A DNA stretch of 64,000 nt from contig JAKLLA010000002.1 in assembly GCA_023150375.1 (NCBI GenBank), forward strand, positions 1-64,000. Direction: 5' to 3'. Under the pieces are notes generated by a model. The model saw only the letters and a program-made list of their open reading frames with translations. It had not been told where the DNA came from and ran no database searches. The position numbers were made by a program, and so were the translations under genes. The DNA is from Burkholderiaceae bacterium (GTDB lineage Bacteria; Pseudomonadota; Gammaproteobacteria; Burkholderiales; Burkholderiaceae_C). Shown piece by piece: positions 26,948 through 35,022 of the stretch. The stretch's first letter is position 1. The number at the start of each line of letters is the position of its first letter.

Positions 26948-27325
26948 TCAGTCGTCGCGCCGCGACACGCCCACGGCCACCGCCGCGCGCACCAGGTCCT
27001 GCACCAGCGCCGCATCCACCGGCTGGCTGTAGCGCTGCTTGAGATGCCGGATGCCCTTGCCGACCCCCTCGAGCTCGGGGAACTCGGCCCCGAGCAGGGC
27101 ACCGTTGAAGACCTGCAGGTGCGCATGCGCCTTGTGCGTGACGATGGCCAGCAGGTTGCGCCCCTCGCTCACGAAGGTCAGGTTGCCCCACTTCACGCTC
27201 TGCTCGAGCTGCGGCGCCGCCGCCAGCACCGCCTGCTGCAGCGCGCGCGCCGTCGCCACCTGGTTGGGAGCGAGCGTGTCGAAGTAGGTCGCCACGAGGG
27301 CGCTGGGTCGGACTAGATGGCGCAT
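26948..27325 (-). CDS. DUF1801 domain protein
   Basis: 125 residues. VATYFDTLAPNQVATARALQ, SVKWGNLTFVSEGRNLLAIV, KAHAHLQVFNGALL and GKGIRHLKQRY correspond to the DUF1801 (YdhG-like) fold, a small alpha/beta domain of unknown biochemical role. No signal peptide. It faces flgN head to tail across the double hairpin and has a 235-base non-coding region upstream. Confidence 0.75.
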   Translation of the reverse strand: MRHLVRPSALVATYFDTLAPNQVATARALQQAVLAAAPQLEQSVKWGNLTFVSEGRNLLAIVTHKAHAHLQVFNGALLGAEFPELEGVGKGIRHLKQRYSQPVDAALVQDLVRAAVAVGVSRRDD

Positions 27326-27489
27326 GGGAGGTTTCCGTCTCGCACGAGGCGACCGTCACCGCCCCGCAGGGCGGCACGACCGGGCGCTGGGCCCGGCCGG
27401 ACAGGGGAGCGCAGCCGGTCGGTGCGGCGGGATGCAAACCCGCCGGGCAGCGGCCCGAACTGAGAAAAATGAGGGATCTGCGTGCAAGT

Positions 27490-27505
27490 CGTGAACAAAA
27501 TCACA
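27490..27505. promoter_or_regulatory. CRP-like palindrome in an AT-rich gap
   Basis: CGTGA-acaaaa-TCACA matches the CRP consensus TGTGA-N6-TCACA at nine of ten positions. It lies 165 bases upstream of the DUF1801 gene, inside a strikingly AT-rich stretch (about 27465-27530) of the gene-free interval 27326-27560. I see no open reading frame of note in that interval; it may hold a distant promoter or a small RNA. Confidence 0.4.
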
Positions 27506-27560
27506 TCAATGCTAACAAACTGCCCCGCGTGATGCCGCAGCGGCATGGTCGCAGGCCCTG

Positions 27561-27884
27561 TCAGTGCAGGTCCGCCGCACGCTGCGGCCACAGCTGCACG
27601 GCCAGCTGGCGCAGTGCACCCCGCCCGCGCCCCAGGGCCAGGCCGAGGCGCTCGCGGGCGTAGACCGGGTCGTCGAGCATGCGATCGACCTGCACCGGCC
27701 AGCCCTCGGCAGCCATCAGGCGCTGAAAGCGCTGCAGCCGGTCGCGTGCCGGCGACGCGCGGCCGGCCTCGGCCTGTCGCGGCGCCCAGGCCGCCATCAG
27801 AGGGGCGAAGGCGGAGGCGCAGCGGAACTCGGTGGGCAACTCCTCGGGCAGGTGTTCCGTCACCTCGGGTCGGGGCAGCATCAT
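27561..27884 (-). CDS. Conserved-looking hypothetical protein
   Basis: 107 residues, not recognised. Codon use is like its neighbours. The protein is alpha-helical and basic (RDRLQRFQRLMAAEGWPVQV, then MLDDPVYARERLGLALGRG), with no signal peptide or membrane segment. It starts with two in-frame ATGs (27884 and 27881) and lies about 120 bases after dcd on the same strand, so it may be co-transcribed. Confidence 0.5.
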   Translation of the reverse strand: MMLPRPEVTEHLPEELPTEFRCASAFAPLMAAWAPRQAEAGRASPARDRLQRFQRLMAAEGWPVQVDRMLDDPVYARERLGLALGRGRGALRQLAVQLWPQRAADLH

Positions 27885-28003
27885 GGCGGTCGATCAGGCT
27901 GGGTCTGCGATGTCAAGCAGCTTAGAGCCCCGCCCCCGCGAATGAAGGATGGAAATGCGCGACCGGGACCGCCCACTCCCGCGCCACCGGCGCCGCCAGG
28001 GCC

Positions 28004-28573
<570 letters not shown>

Positions 28574-28645
28574 GCTGCTGATTCCTGAGAGAAGCTCCCA
28601 GGTCCGGGCGCCGCCCGGCATCACCCCGGGAGGGGTCGCGCGCGT

Positions 28646-28651
28646 ATTTTA
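28646..28651 (-). promoter_or_regulatory. -10 box TAAAAT upstream of dcd
   Basis: On the minus strand TAAAAT stands out in GC-rich DNA, 72 bases before the dcd ATG. The -35 region is not clear. The rest of the 297-base interval 28574-28870, up to the divergent Mpo1-like gene, shows no gene. Confidence 0.4.
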
Positions 28652-28870
28652 AGGAGGCCGCCCGGGGAGCCGCCTTTGTGACGTCGCCGCGACAGCCGCC
28701 GCGCCGCCGTGGCGCCGATGCGGCAATCCCCCCCACGGGCATGCGGTTTCGCGTGCATCACGCTGGCGCGGCGCGCCGGTTCGTGGTGCAGTCAGGCCTG
28801 CAGGGGTTGCGCGAGCCGGTCGAGGCGACTGCCTGTGCGTTCTCGTTCCCCCCGCCCCGGGAGTCCCGCC

Positions 28871-29428
28871 ATGGCGCCCACCTCCAAGCTCCTGCGCCCC
28901 GCCGTCGATCTGCTCGTGCAGTACGCGGCCTATCACCGCGACCAGCGCAACATCGCCACGCACCAGGTCGGCGTCCCGCTGATCGTCTTCGCGCTGGGCG
29001 TGCTGCTGGCCCGGCCGGCGCTGGCCCCGCTGCCCGCGCTCGACTGGGCGCTGACGCCGGCCTGGGCGGCCTGGGGCCTGGCCACGCTGTGGTACCTGAG
29101 CCGCGGCGAGCCGGTGCTCGGCGCGGCGGTGAGCCTGGCCATCGGCGCCCTGGTGGCGCTGGCGCAACCGCTGGGCGCGGCCTCGACCCCCGCCTGGCTC
29201 GCCCTGGGGCTGGGCTGCTTCCTGCTGGGCTGGCTGATCCAGTTCGCCGGCCACTACTACGAGGGGCGCCGGCCGACCTTCGTCGACGACCGCATCGGCC
29301 TGCTGGTCGGGCCGATGTTCGTCACCGCCGAGGCGTTGTTCGCGCTGGGCTGGAAGCCGGCGCTGCAGGCCACCATCGAGCGCCGTGCCGGCCCGGTGGT
29401 GCTGCACGACCTGGCGGCGCGGGCCTGA
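28871..29428 (+). CDS. Mpo1/YGL010w-like (DUF962) membrane protein
   Basis: 185 residues from ATG 28871. VQYAAYHRDQRNIATHQVGV, then PLIVFALGVLL, and the later GWLIQFAGHYYEGRRPTFVD are the conserved His-containing motifs of the DUF962/Mpo1 family. Yeast Mpo1 is an Fe2+-dependent dioxygenase of 2-hydroxy fatty acids; the bacterial role is not settled. Four hydrophobic segments are visible. Confidence 0.83.
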   Translation: MAPTSKLLRPAVDLLVQYAAYHRDQRNIATHQVGVPLIVFALGVLLARPALAPLPALDWALTPAWAAWGLATLWYLSRGEPVLGAAVSLAIGALVALAQPLGAASTPAWLALGLGCFLLGWLIQFAGHYYEGRRPTFVDDRIGLLVGPMFVTAEALFALGWKPALQATIERRAGPVVLHDLAARA

Positions 29429-29497
29429 CTCCCGCCCGAGAGCGCCGGCCGGCTCGAGCGCCCGACCGGCGCCCGATCGACGCCGCGGCCTCGGCGC

Positions 29498-30232
29498 TCA
29501 CTGCAGGTCCCGGAGTTCCTGCAGCGTATTGACGTTGCGGAACGCCGCCGCTTCGTCGAAGCGCACCAGCACGTGACGCTGCTGGCGTGCCCAGCGGTCC
29601 ACGCCGCGCTGACCGGCCTGCAGGCTGTGCGCCAGGCGCTCGGCCAGCTCGCGGCGCAGCAGGCAGAACACCGGCTGGCGACGCAGCTCGCCGTCCACCT
29701 CCACCACGGCCATCGCCAGTTCGGCCTGCTCGGCCTGCGCGGCCCGGGCGAGCCGGGCCACCAGGTCCACCGGGAAGTCCGGCGTGTCGCAGGGCACGCT
29801 GGCCAGCCAGGGGGTGCGACACTGCCGCAGCCCGGCCAGCAGGCCGGCCAGCGGGCCGGGGTGGTCCGGCAGCGCGTCGGGCCAGACCGGGACGCCGAAA
29901 CCGGCATAGGTGTCCAGATGACGGTTGGCGCTGAGCATCAGCGTGCCGACCTGTTGCGCCAGGCGCTGCAGGGCATGCGCGGCCAGCGGCTGACCCCGGT
30001 GCGGCTGCAGCCCCTTGTCCAGCCCGCCCATGCGGCTGCCGCGCCCGCCGGCCAGCACCAGGCCGGTGATGTGTGATCGGGCGATCGGGCCGTCCGTCGC
30101 GGCCGGCAACGCGGCGTGCCTCGACGCGGTCGACCGGCCACGCTCCGATTGCGCACGCTGCGGCCCCGGGTCGCTGCGCGACGCGGGTGCGCCGGCGGGG
30201 GCGGGGACAGCGGGCATGGCAGGCTCGTTCAC
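29498..30232 (-). CDS. mobA: Molybdenum cofactor guanylyltransferase
   Basis: 244 residues from GTG 30232, six bases after the stop of the DUF364 gene; ATG 30217 is the alternative. The nucleotide-binding core [20 protein letters not shown] is followed by [24 protein letters not shown] and the end [20 protein letters not shown], all MobA motifs. MobA joins GMP to molybdopterin to make the MGD cofactor of DMSO-reductase-type enzymes. About 50 Ala/Pro/Arg-rich residues precede the core, longer than usual. Confidence 0.92.
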   Translation of the reverse strand: MNEPAMPAVPAPAGAPASRSDPGPQRAQSERGRSTASRHAALPAATDGPIARSHITGLVLAGGRGSRMGGLDKGLQPHRGQPLAAHALQRLAQQVGTLMLSANRHLDTYAGFGVPVWPDALPDHPGPLAGLLAGLRQCRTPWLASVPCDTPDFPVDLVARLARAAQAEQAELAMAVVEVDGELRRQPVFCLLRRELAERLAHSLQAGQRGVDRWARQQRHVLVRFDEAAAFRNVNTLQELRDLQ

Positions 30233-30238
30233 AGGTTC

Positions 30239-31093
30239 TCAGGGCAGGCGCGCCAGCAGCGCCTCGAAACCGGGATAGTCGCTCGGCCGGAGCGTGAACT
30301 TGCGCGCCGCCGCGGCGGTGGAAGCCCCGCGGCGCAGCGCCTCGACATAGGCCGGCGCATCGGTGATCCAGCTCCCGCCCAACGCGGTCACGCCGCGTGC
30401 GAACAGGCCGTCGGGCAGGCAGCCCGCGCCCGGGCCGAGCATCACGAAGTGGCGCGCCTGGGCGCAGGCCTGCAGCACCGCGTCCAGGGTGTCGTTGAGC
30501 AGCACCGTGCTGGTGCAGATCACCTGCGCACAGCCGCGCAGGCGGGCCGGATCGAGCGTCACCTCCAGCCCGGGGCGCGACTGCTGCAGATCCTCGCGCA
30601 GCTCCAGCACGGTCAGCGCCACGCCGCGCGCCAGCAGCCGCTCGACCAGCGGGCCGAACAGGCCGACCATGCCGATGCGCTCGCCCGGCTGCGCCACCAG
30701 CGCCCCCACCGAGTCCGCGCTGGCCGGTGGCACGAAGCCGGCGCGGTCGAAGGCACAGCGCGTCAGCGCCGCCGCCGCGGCCCAGCCGGCCGAGCGCAGC
30801 GCCCCGCCGGGCGCCGCAAAGCCCGCGCGCACCAGTGCCAGCGCGTCGGCGCCGGGGCACACCCAGCCTGCCCCGCCGGTCTCCAGCGCGGCCAGGGTGT
30901 CGTCGAGCAGCACGTAGGCCAGCCCCAGCGAGCCGTCGTCGAGCTCGATCGCGCAGAACTCGCCGCGGGCCTGCGCTCGCGCGCCGTCGGCCGCCTCGCG
31001 CGGAGGCAGGTGCAGGGCGCGCACCACCGGCAGTGGCTGGCGCCGGGCCAGGCGTTCGAGCTGGGCGAGGTAGTCGTGCAGGTAGGCGTTCAT
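30239..31093 (-). CDS. DUF364 (putative heavy-metal chelation) domain protein
   Basis: 284 residues from ATG 31093. The C-terminal half (GMVGLFGPLVERLLARGVAL, ICTSTVLLNDTLDAVLQACA, VMLGPGAGCLPDGLFARGVT and LGGSWITDA) has the layout of DUF364, with an N-terminal DUF4213-like part. Members resemble metal- or cofactor-handling Rossmann proteins; the reaction is unknown. It is transcribed just ahead of mobA (spacer six bases), which suggests a link to molybdenum or molybdoenzyme maturation. Confidence 0.7.
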   Translation of the reverse strand: MNAYLHDYLAQLERLARRQPLPVVRALHLPPREAADGARAQARGEFCAIELDDGSLGLAYVLLDDTLAALETGGAGWVCPGADALALVRAGFAAPGGALRSAGWAAAAALTRCAFDRAGFVPPASADSVGALVAQPGERIGMVGLFGPLVERLLARGVALTVLELREDLQQSRPGLEVTLDPARLRGCAQVICTSTVLLNDTLDAVLQACAQARHFVMLGPGAGCLPDGLFARGVTALGGSWITDAPAYVEALRRGASTAAAARKFTLRPSDYPGFEALLARLP

Positions 31094-31148
31094 GGTCGGG
31101 GTCTCCGGCCCGGCCGAGCATAACGGCGCGACGGCTGCGACGCGGTGT

Positions 31149-32096
31149 TCACGCTGCACCTGCCGGCGCCCCGACGGACGGACCCGCCGCGCCGCCGGCG
31201 GACTCGGCCAGCAGCCAGTCGCGAAAGCCCTGCAGCAGCGGCTGCGCCGCCTTGCGCTGCGGCACGATCAGCCAGTAGGCCCGGTCGCTGGGCAGCAGCG
31301 TCGGCAGCAGCCGCTCGAGGTCGCCCCGCGCCAATGCCGGCTCGGCCAGCAGATGGGGCAGCAGCGCCACGCCCAGGCCCTGGCGCGCCGCTTCGCCGAC
31401 CATCGAGAACAGCTCCATGCGCATGCCCGCCATGGCCTGCGGCACCTCCAGCCCGGCGGCGGCAAACCACTGCCGCCACAGCCGCGGACGGGTGCTGATC
31501 TGCAGCCGCGGCAGGGTGGCCAGATCGGCCGGCTCGAGCGCCCGGCCGCCCCGCTCGCGCCGCGCCTGCGCCGCCAGCGCCGGACTGGCCACCGCGACCA
31601 GCGTCTCGGCCATCAGGAAATGCGCCTCGGTGCCCGGCCAGCCCGCCTCGCCGGCGTAGATCGCGGCGTCCAGCTCGGTCTCGTCGAAGAGGAAGGGGCG
31701 GGTGCGCGGCGTGAAGTTCACCGTCACCCCGGGATGCGCCTGGAGGTAGCCGCGCAGCCGCGGCAGCAGCCACTGGGTGGCGAAGGTGGGCAGCACGGCC
31801 AGCTCGATCACGCCACCGCGCCCGCCATCGGCCTGCAGCTCCAGGGTGTCGCGCTCCAGCTCCTCCAGGCGGGCCCGCACCCGTCGGCTGTACGCCACAC
31901 CCGCCTCGGTCAGGCGCACACCGCGGCGGGTACGGGCGAACAGCGGCACGCCGACGAAGGCCTCCAGCGCGGCCACCTGGCGGCACACGGCGCTCTGCGT
32001 CAGCGCCAGCTCCTCGGCGGCGCGGGTGAAGCTCTGATGGCGGGCGGCCGACTCGAAGGCGGCCAGGGCAGCGGTGGAAGGCAGCTTGCGGCGCAT
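31149..32096 (-). CDS. LysR-family transcriptional regulator
   Basis: 315 residues from ATG 32096; the track's 1138-residue version is an accidental extension across the peroxidase gene. Helix-turn-helix: LAAFESAARHQSFTRAAEEL, then ALTQSAVCRQVAALEAFVGV and PLFARTRRGVRLTEAG. The effector domain (ELAVLPTFATQWLLPRLRGY, then HPGVTVNFTPRTRPF) resembles the GcvA/AmpR-type subgroup. It is divergent from the di-haem peroxidase gene, a normal LysR arrangement, so it may control that gene. Confidence 0.92.
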   Translation of the reverse strand: MRRKLPSTAALAAFESAARHQSFTRAAEELALTQSAVCRQVAALEAFVGVPLFARTRRGVRLTEAGVAYSRRVRARLEELERDTLELQADGGRGGVIELAVLPTFATQWLLPRLRGYLQAHPGVTVNFTPRTRPFLFDETELDAAIYAGEAGWPGTEAHFLMAETLVAVASPALAAQARRERGGRALEPADLATLPRLQISTRPRLWRQWFAAAGLEVPQAMAGMRMELFSMVGEAARQGLGVALLPHLLAEPALARGDLERLLPTLLPSDRAYWLIVPQRKAAQPLLQGFRDWLLAESAGGAAGPSVGAPAGAA

Positions 32097-32279
32097 GGCC
32101 AGGGCGAAGAGACAGCGAGAGCTCGGTTGCCCCCTTGCACAGCAGTGTACGCAGCCGACCCGGGGACCGCGCTCCCGGGACTGCGGCGCATCCTGGCCCG
32201 CGCCGGAACCGCGCCGCCGCAGCCGTTCCCGCGGCCTGCGCCTCCCCTGCCACGGCGGTCGTCTCACCCGAAACGCAAA

Positions 32280-32309
32280 TTGACGCATGTCATCCGATGA
32301 AATTACAGT
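32280..32309 (+). promoter_or_regulatory. Candidate promoter and LysR box before the di-haem peroxidase gene
   Basis: TTGACG (32280-32285), 18 bases, TACAGT (32304-32309). Between them TGTCATCCGATGA has the LysR form T-N11-A and contains the perfect dyad TCATC-C-GATGA (32290-32300). The rest of the 273-base intergenic interval is GC-rich and shows no gene. Confidence 0.45.
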
Positions 32310-32369
32310 TGGATACAAAAGCGTGATTTCGTCACACCTCGACCCCCGACCGACCTGGAGACCCGACTC

Positions 32370-34301
32370 ATGCACTCCGCCCCGACCGCAGCGCCGACCC
32401 GCGGCGCCCCGAACCGCGCCGCCCCGACCCTGCCGCGCTGGAGCGCGCTGCCCGCCCTGCTGCTGGCCGCCGGCACCCTGCCCGCGCTGGCCCAGACCCC
32501 GACCTCGCTGGCCCGGGCCTCGCGGCCCGAGCCGTCCAACCTGGGCCAGTTCGTCGCCGACCGCGGTGCCGCCATCGCGCTGGGCAAGGCGCTGTTCTGG
32601 GACATGCGGGTGGGCAGCGACGGCAAGACCGCCTGCGCGTCCTGCCACTTCCACGCCGGCGCCGACACGCGCTCGAAGAACCAGCTCTCGCGCGGGCCGA
32701 ACGGGCAGAGCTTCGCCTTCGGCGGCCCGAACTACCAGCTGCGGCCCAGCGACTTCCCCTTCCACCAGTTCGCCGACGCGAACAACCGCGACTCGGCCAT
32801 CGTGCGCAGCCTGGCCGCGGTGTCGAGTTCGCAGGGGGTGTTCCGCGAGCGCTTCAGCGGCATCGTGCCCGGCCAGGCCGAGGACACCCGCCAGGTGGTC
32901 TACGACCCGGTGTTCCATGTCGGCGCGGTCAACACCCGCCAGGTCGAGCCGCGCAACACGCCCAGCGTGATCAACGCGGTGTTCAACCTGCGCAACTTCT
33001 GGGACGGCCGCGCGCAGACCATCTTCAACGGCGTCAACCCCTGGGGCAAGCGCGACACCGGCGCGCGGGTCTACCGCAACGACCGCTACTGGAGCCTGCT
33101 GGGCTGGCGCGACAACGTGCGCGCCGTGCAGGTCACGATCAACGACGCCAGCCTGGCCTCGCAGGCCTCCGGCCCGCCGCTGAGCGACCTGGAGATGAGC
33201 GCCGCCGGCCGCCGCCTGCCCGACCTGGGCCGCAAGATGTACGCGCTGCGCCCGCTGGCCGGCCAGCAGGTGGCCAGCGACGACAGCGTGCTGGCCTCGC
33301 GCCGTGCCGCCAACGGCGACGGGCTGTCCAGCAGCGACTACGCCCAGCTGGTCAAGCAGGCCTTCCGCTCCGAATGGTGGAACGGCAGCCAGCGCGTGAC
33401 CATCGCCAACACCTCGTACAGCCAGACGGAGGCCAACTTCAGCCTCTTCTTCGGGCTGGCGCTGCAGATGTACCAGGCCACGCTGGTGTCCGACCGCACG
33501 CCCTTCGACCGCTTCGCCGAAGGCAGCAGCACGGCGCTGACCCCGCAGCAGCTCACCGGCTGGGGCGTCTTCCTCGGCAAGGGCAAGTGCGTCAACTGCC
33601 ACGGCGGCGCAGCCTTCACCAACGCCAGCATCCACCGCCGCCTGATCACCGACCGGCTCAACCGCATGGTCATGGGCGACGGCAACGTGGCGGTCTACGA
33701 CGAGGGCTTCTACAACATCGGCGTGACCCCCACCGCGGAGGACCGCGGCGTGGGCGGCAACGACCCCTTCGGCAACCCGCTGTCCTTCGCCGGGCTGGCC
33801 AAGAAGTCGGTGCTGCTGTTCAACCTGTACGAGCAGGCCTTGCTGGACAACCTCGTCACCCCCTTCACCCGCATTTCGGTGCAGGGCAGCTTCAAGACCC
33901 CGGGACTGCGCAACGTCGAACTCACCGCGCCCTACTTCCACAACGGCGGCACGGCCACGCTGATGCAGGTGGTGGAGTTCTACAACCGCGGCGGCAACTT
34001 CGCCCGCGCCAACATCGCCGACCTGGATGCGGACATCCAGCCGCTGGGCCTGACGCAGAGCGAGAAGGAAGCGCTGGTGGCCTTCATGAAGGCGCTCACC
34101 GACGACCGGGTGCGCAAGCACGCCGCGCCCTTCGACCATCCGCAGCTGGCCGTGCCCAACGGCCACCCCGGCGACACCTCGACCGTCACCAACGACGGCT
34201 GGGGCCGCGCCACCGACGACTGGCTGGTGATCCCGGCCGTGGGCCGCGGCGGCTACAGCGCCGAGCGCATCCCCACGCCCTTCCTGGGCCTCGCGCAGTA
34301 A
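32370..34301 (+). CDS. Large di-haem cytochrome c peroxidase / MauG-family protein
   Basis: 643 residues, secreted (signal ALPALLLAAGTLPALAQ). Two c-haem motifs: CASCH near residue 91, after GKALFWDMRVGSDGKTA, and CVNCH near 412, after LTGWGVFLGKGK. The C-terminal part has FKTPGLRNVELTAPYFHNGG, the conserved region of CCP/MauG C-terminal domains. At 643 residues it is nearly twice the size of classical bacterial CcpA; the haems are about 320 residues apart because of an insertion that includes NTPSVINAVFNLRNFWDGRA. A periplasmic oxidase or peroxidase role is likely; the substrate is unknown. Confidence 0.82.
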   Translation: MHSAPTAAPTRGAPNRAAPTLPRWSALPALLLAAGTLPALAQTPTSLARASRPEPSNLGQFVADRGAAIALGKALFWDMRVGSDGKTACASCHFHAGADTRSKNQLSRGPNGQSFAFGGPNYQLRPSDFPFHQFADANNRDSAIVRSLAAVSSSQGVFRERFSGIVPGQAEDTRQVVYDPVFHVGAVNTRQVEPRNTPSVINAVFNLRNFWDGRAQTIFNGVNPWGKRDTGARVYRNDRYWSLLGWRDNVRAVQVTINDASLASQASGPPLSDLEMSAAGRRLPDLGRKMYALRPLAGQQVASDDSVLASRRAANGDGLSSSDYAQLVKQAFRSEWWNGSQRVTIANTSYSQTEANFSLFFGLALQMYQATLVSDRTPFDRFAEGSSTALTPQQLTGWGVFLGKGKCVNCHGGAAFTNASIHRRLITDRLNRMVMGDGNVAVYDEGFYNIGVTPTAEDRGVGGNDPFGNPLSFAGLAKKSVLLFNLYEQALLDNLVTPFTRISVQGSFKTPGLRNVELTAPYFHNGGTATLMQVVEFYNRGGNFARANIADLDADIQPLGLTQSEKEALVAFMKALTDDRVRKHAAPFDHPQLAVPNGHPGDTSTVTNDGWGRATDDWLVIPAVGRGGYSAERIPTPFLGLAQ

Positions 34302-34315
34302 GCGCGGCGTGACCG

Positions 34316-34345
34316 GCGGGCCGACCTCCCCGGAGGCCGGCCCGC
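34316..34345. terminator. Hairpin after the di-haem peroxidase gene
   Basis: GCGGGCCGACCTCC and GGAGGCCGGCCCGC pair at 13 of 14 positions across a two-base centre, starting 15 bases after the stop codon. It is followed 28 bases later by a separate -10 box for the next gene, which fits a transcript end here. Confidence 0.5.
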
Positions 34346-34372
34346 GCCGCTGCACGGGCATCGGCGGCTGCC

Positions 34373-34378
34373 TATCAT
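34373..34378 (+). promoter_or_regulatory. -10 box TATCAT of the methyltransferase gene
   Basis: TATCAT lies 30 bases before ATG 34408, just after the hairpin that ends the upstream gene. No good -35 is seen. Confidence 0.35.
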
Positions 34379-34407
34379 CGGACCTCCGCCAAGATCCGAG
34401 ACGCCCG

Positions 34408-35022
34408 ATGCAGACCTTCTGGGACCAACGCTTCGCCGAACCCGGCTTCAAGTACGGCACCACCCCCAACGCCTTCCTGCGCGGACAGGCGCAGGCGATT
34501 GCCCCCGGCGCGACGGTGCTGCTGCCCGGCGACGGCGAGGGCCGCAACAGCGTCTGGCTGGCCACGCGCGGACACCCGGTGCTGGCGGTGGACTATTCCG
34601 AAGTCGGCCTGGCCAAGGCGCGCCGCCTGGCGCAGCAGGCCGGCCCCGAAGTCGACGCCCGCCTGCGCACCCAGTGGGTGGACCTGGCCGAATGGACCCC
34701 CGAGCCGGCCAGCGTCGACGCCGTGGCGGCGATCTACTGCCACCTGGACCGCTCGATCCGCCGCGACGCACACCGCCGCCTCGCCGCCGCGCTGCGCCCC
34801 GGCGGGCTGCTGCTGCTCGAGGCCTTCCACCCCCGGCAACTCGGCCGCCCCAGCGGCGGCCCGAAGGACGAGGACATGCTCTACACCCTGGACGACCTGC
34901 GCGGCGACTTCGCCGGTCTGCTCGACGAACGCTTCGGCTGGGAAGGCGAGGTGCTGCTGGACGAAGGCCCGGGCCACCAGGGTGCCGCTGTGGTGACGCG
35001 CTATGTCGGCCGCCGCGTCTGA
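34408..35022 (+). CDS. Class I SAM-dependent methyltransferase (TehB/thiopurine-type)
   Basis: 204 residues from ATG 34408. MQTFWDQRFAEPGFKYGTTP, then NAFL, opens it, followed by the SAM-binding loop VLLPGDGEGRNSVWLATRGH and the acidic strand end VLAVDYSEVGLAKARR. The C-terminal half (LLLLEAFHPRQLG, GGPKDEDMLYTLDDLR) fits the tellurite/thiopurine-like branch. The substrate cannot be told. Its last 20 bases overlap the start of the sugar dehydrogenase gene in another frame. Confidence 0.85.
   Translation: MQTFWDQRFAEPGFKYGTTPNAFLRGQAQAIAPGATVLLPGDGEGRNSVWLATRGHPVLAVDYSEVGLAKARRLAQQAGPEVDARLRTQWVDLAEWTPEPASVDAVAAIYCHLDRSIRRDAHRRLAAALRPGGLLLLEAFHPRQLGRPSGGPKDEDMLYTLDDLRGDFAGLLDERFGWEGEVLLDEGPGHQGAAVVTRYVGRRV

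Noticed and set aside
32370-34301. Rubber oxygenase (RoxA/RoxB) identity for the large di-haem protein
   Set aside because: Size is similar, but the haem motifs are about 320 residues apart rather than about 200, and the sequence reads as a CCP/MauG protein. It cannot be excluded without alignment.
31149-34565. 1138-residue minus-strand ORF
   Set aside because: Only the last 315 residues are a LysR protein. The rest is the antisense of the di-haem peroxidase gene, whose plus frame has haem motifs and a signal peptide.
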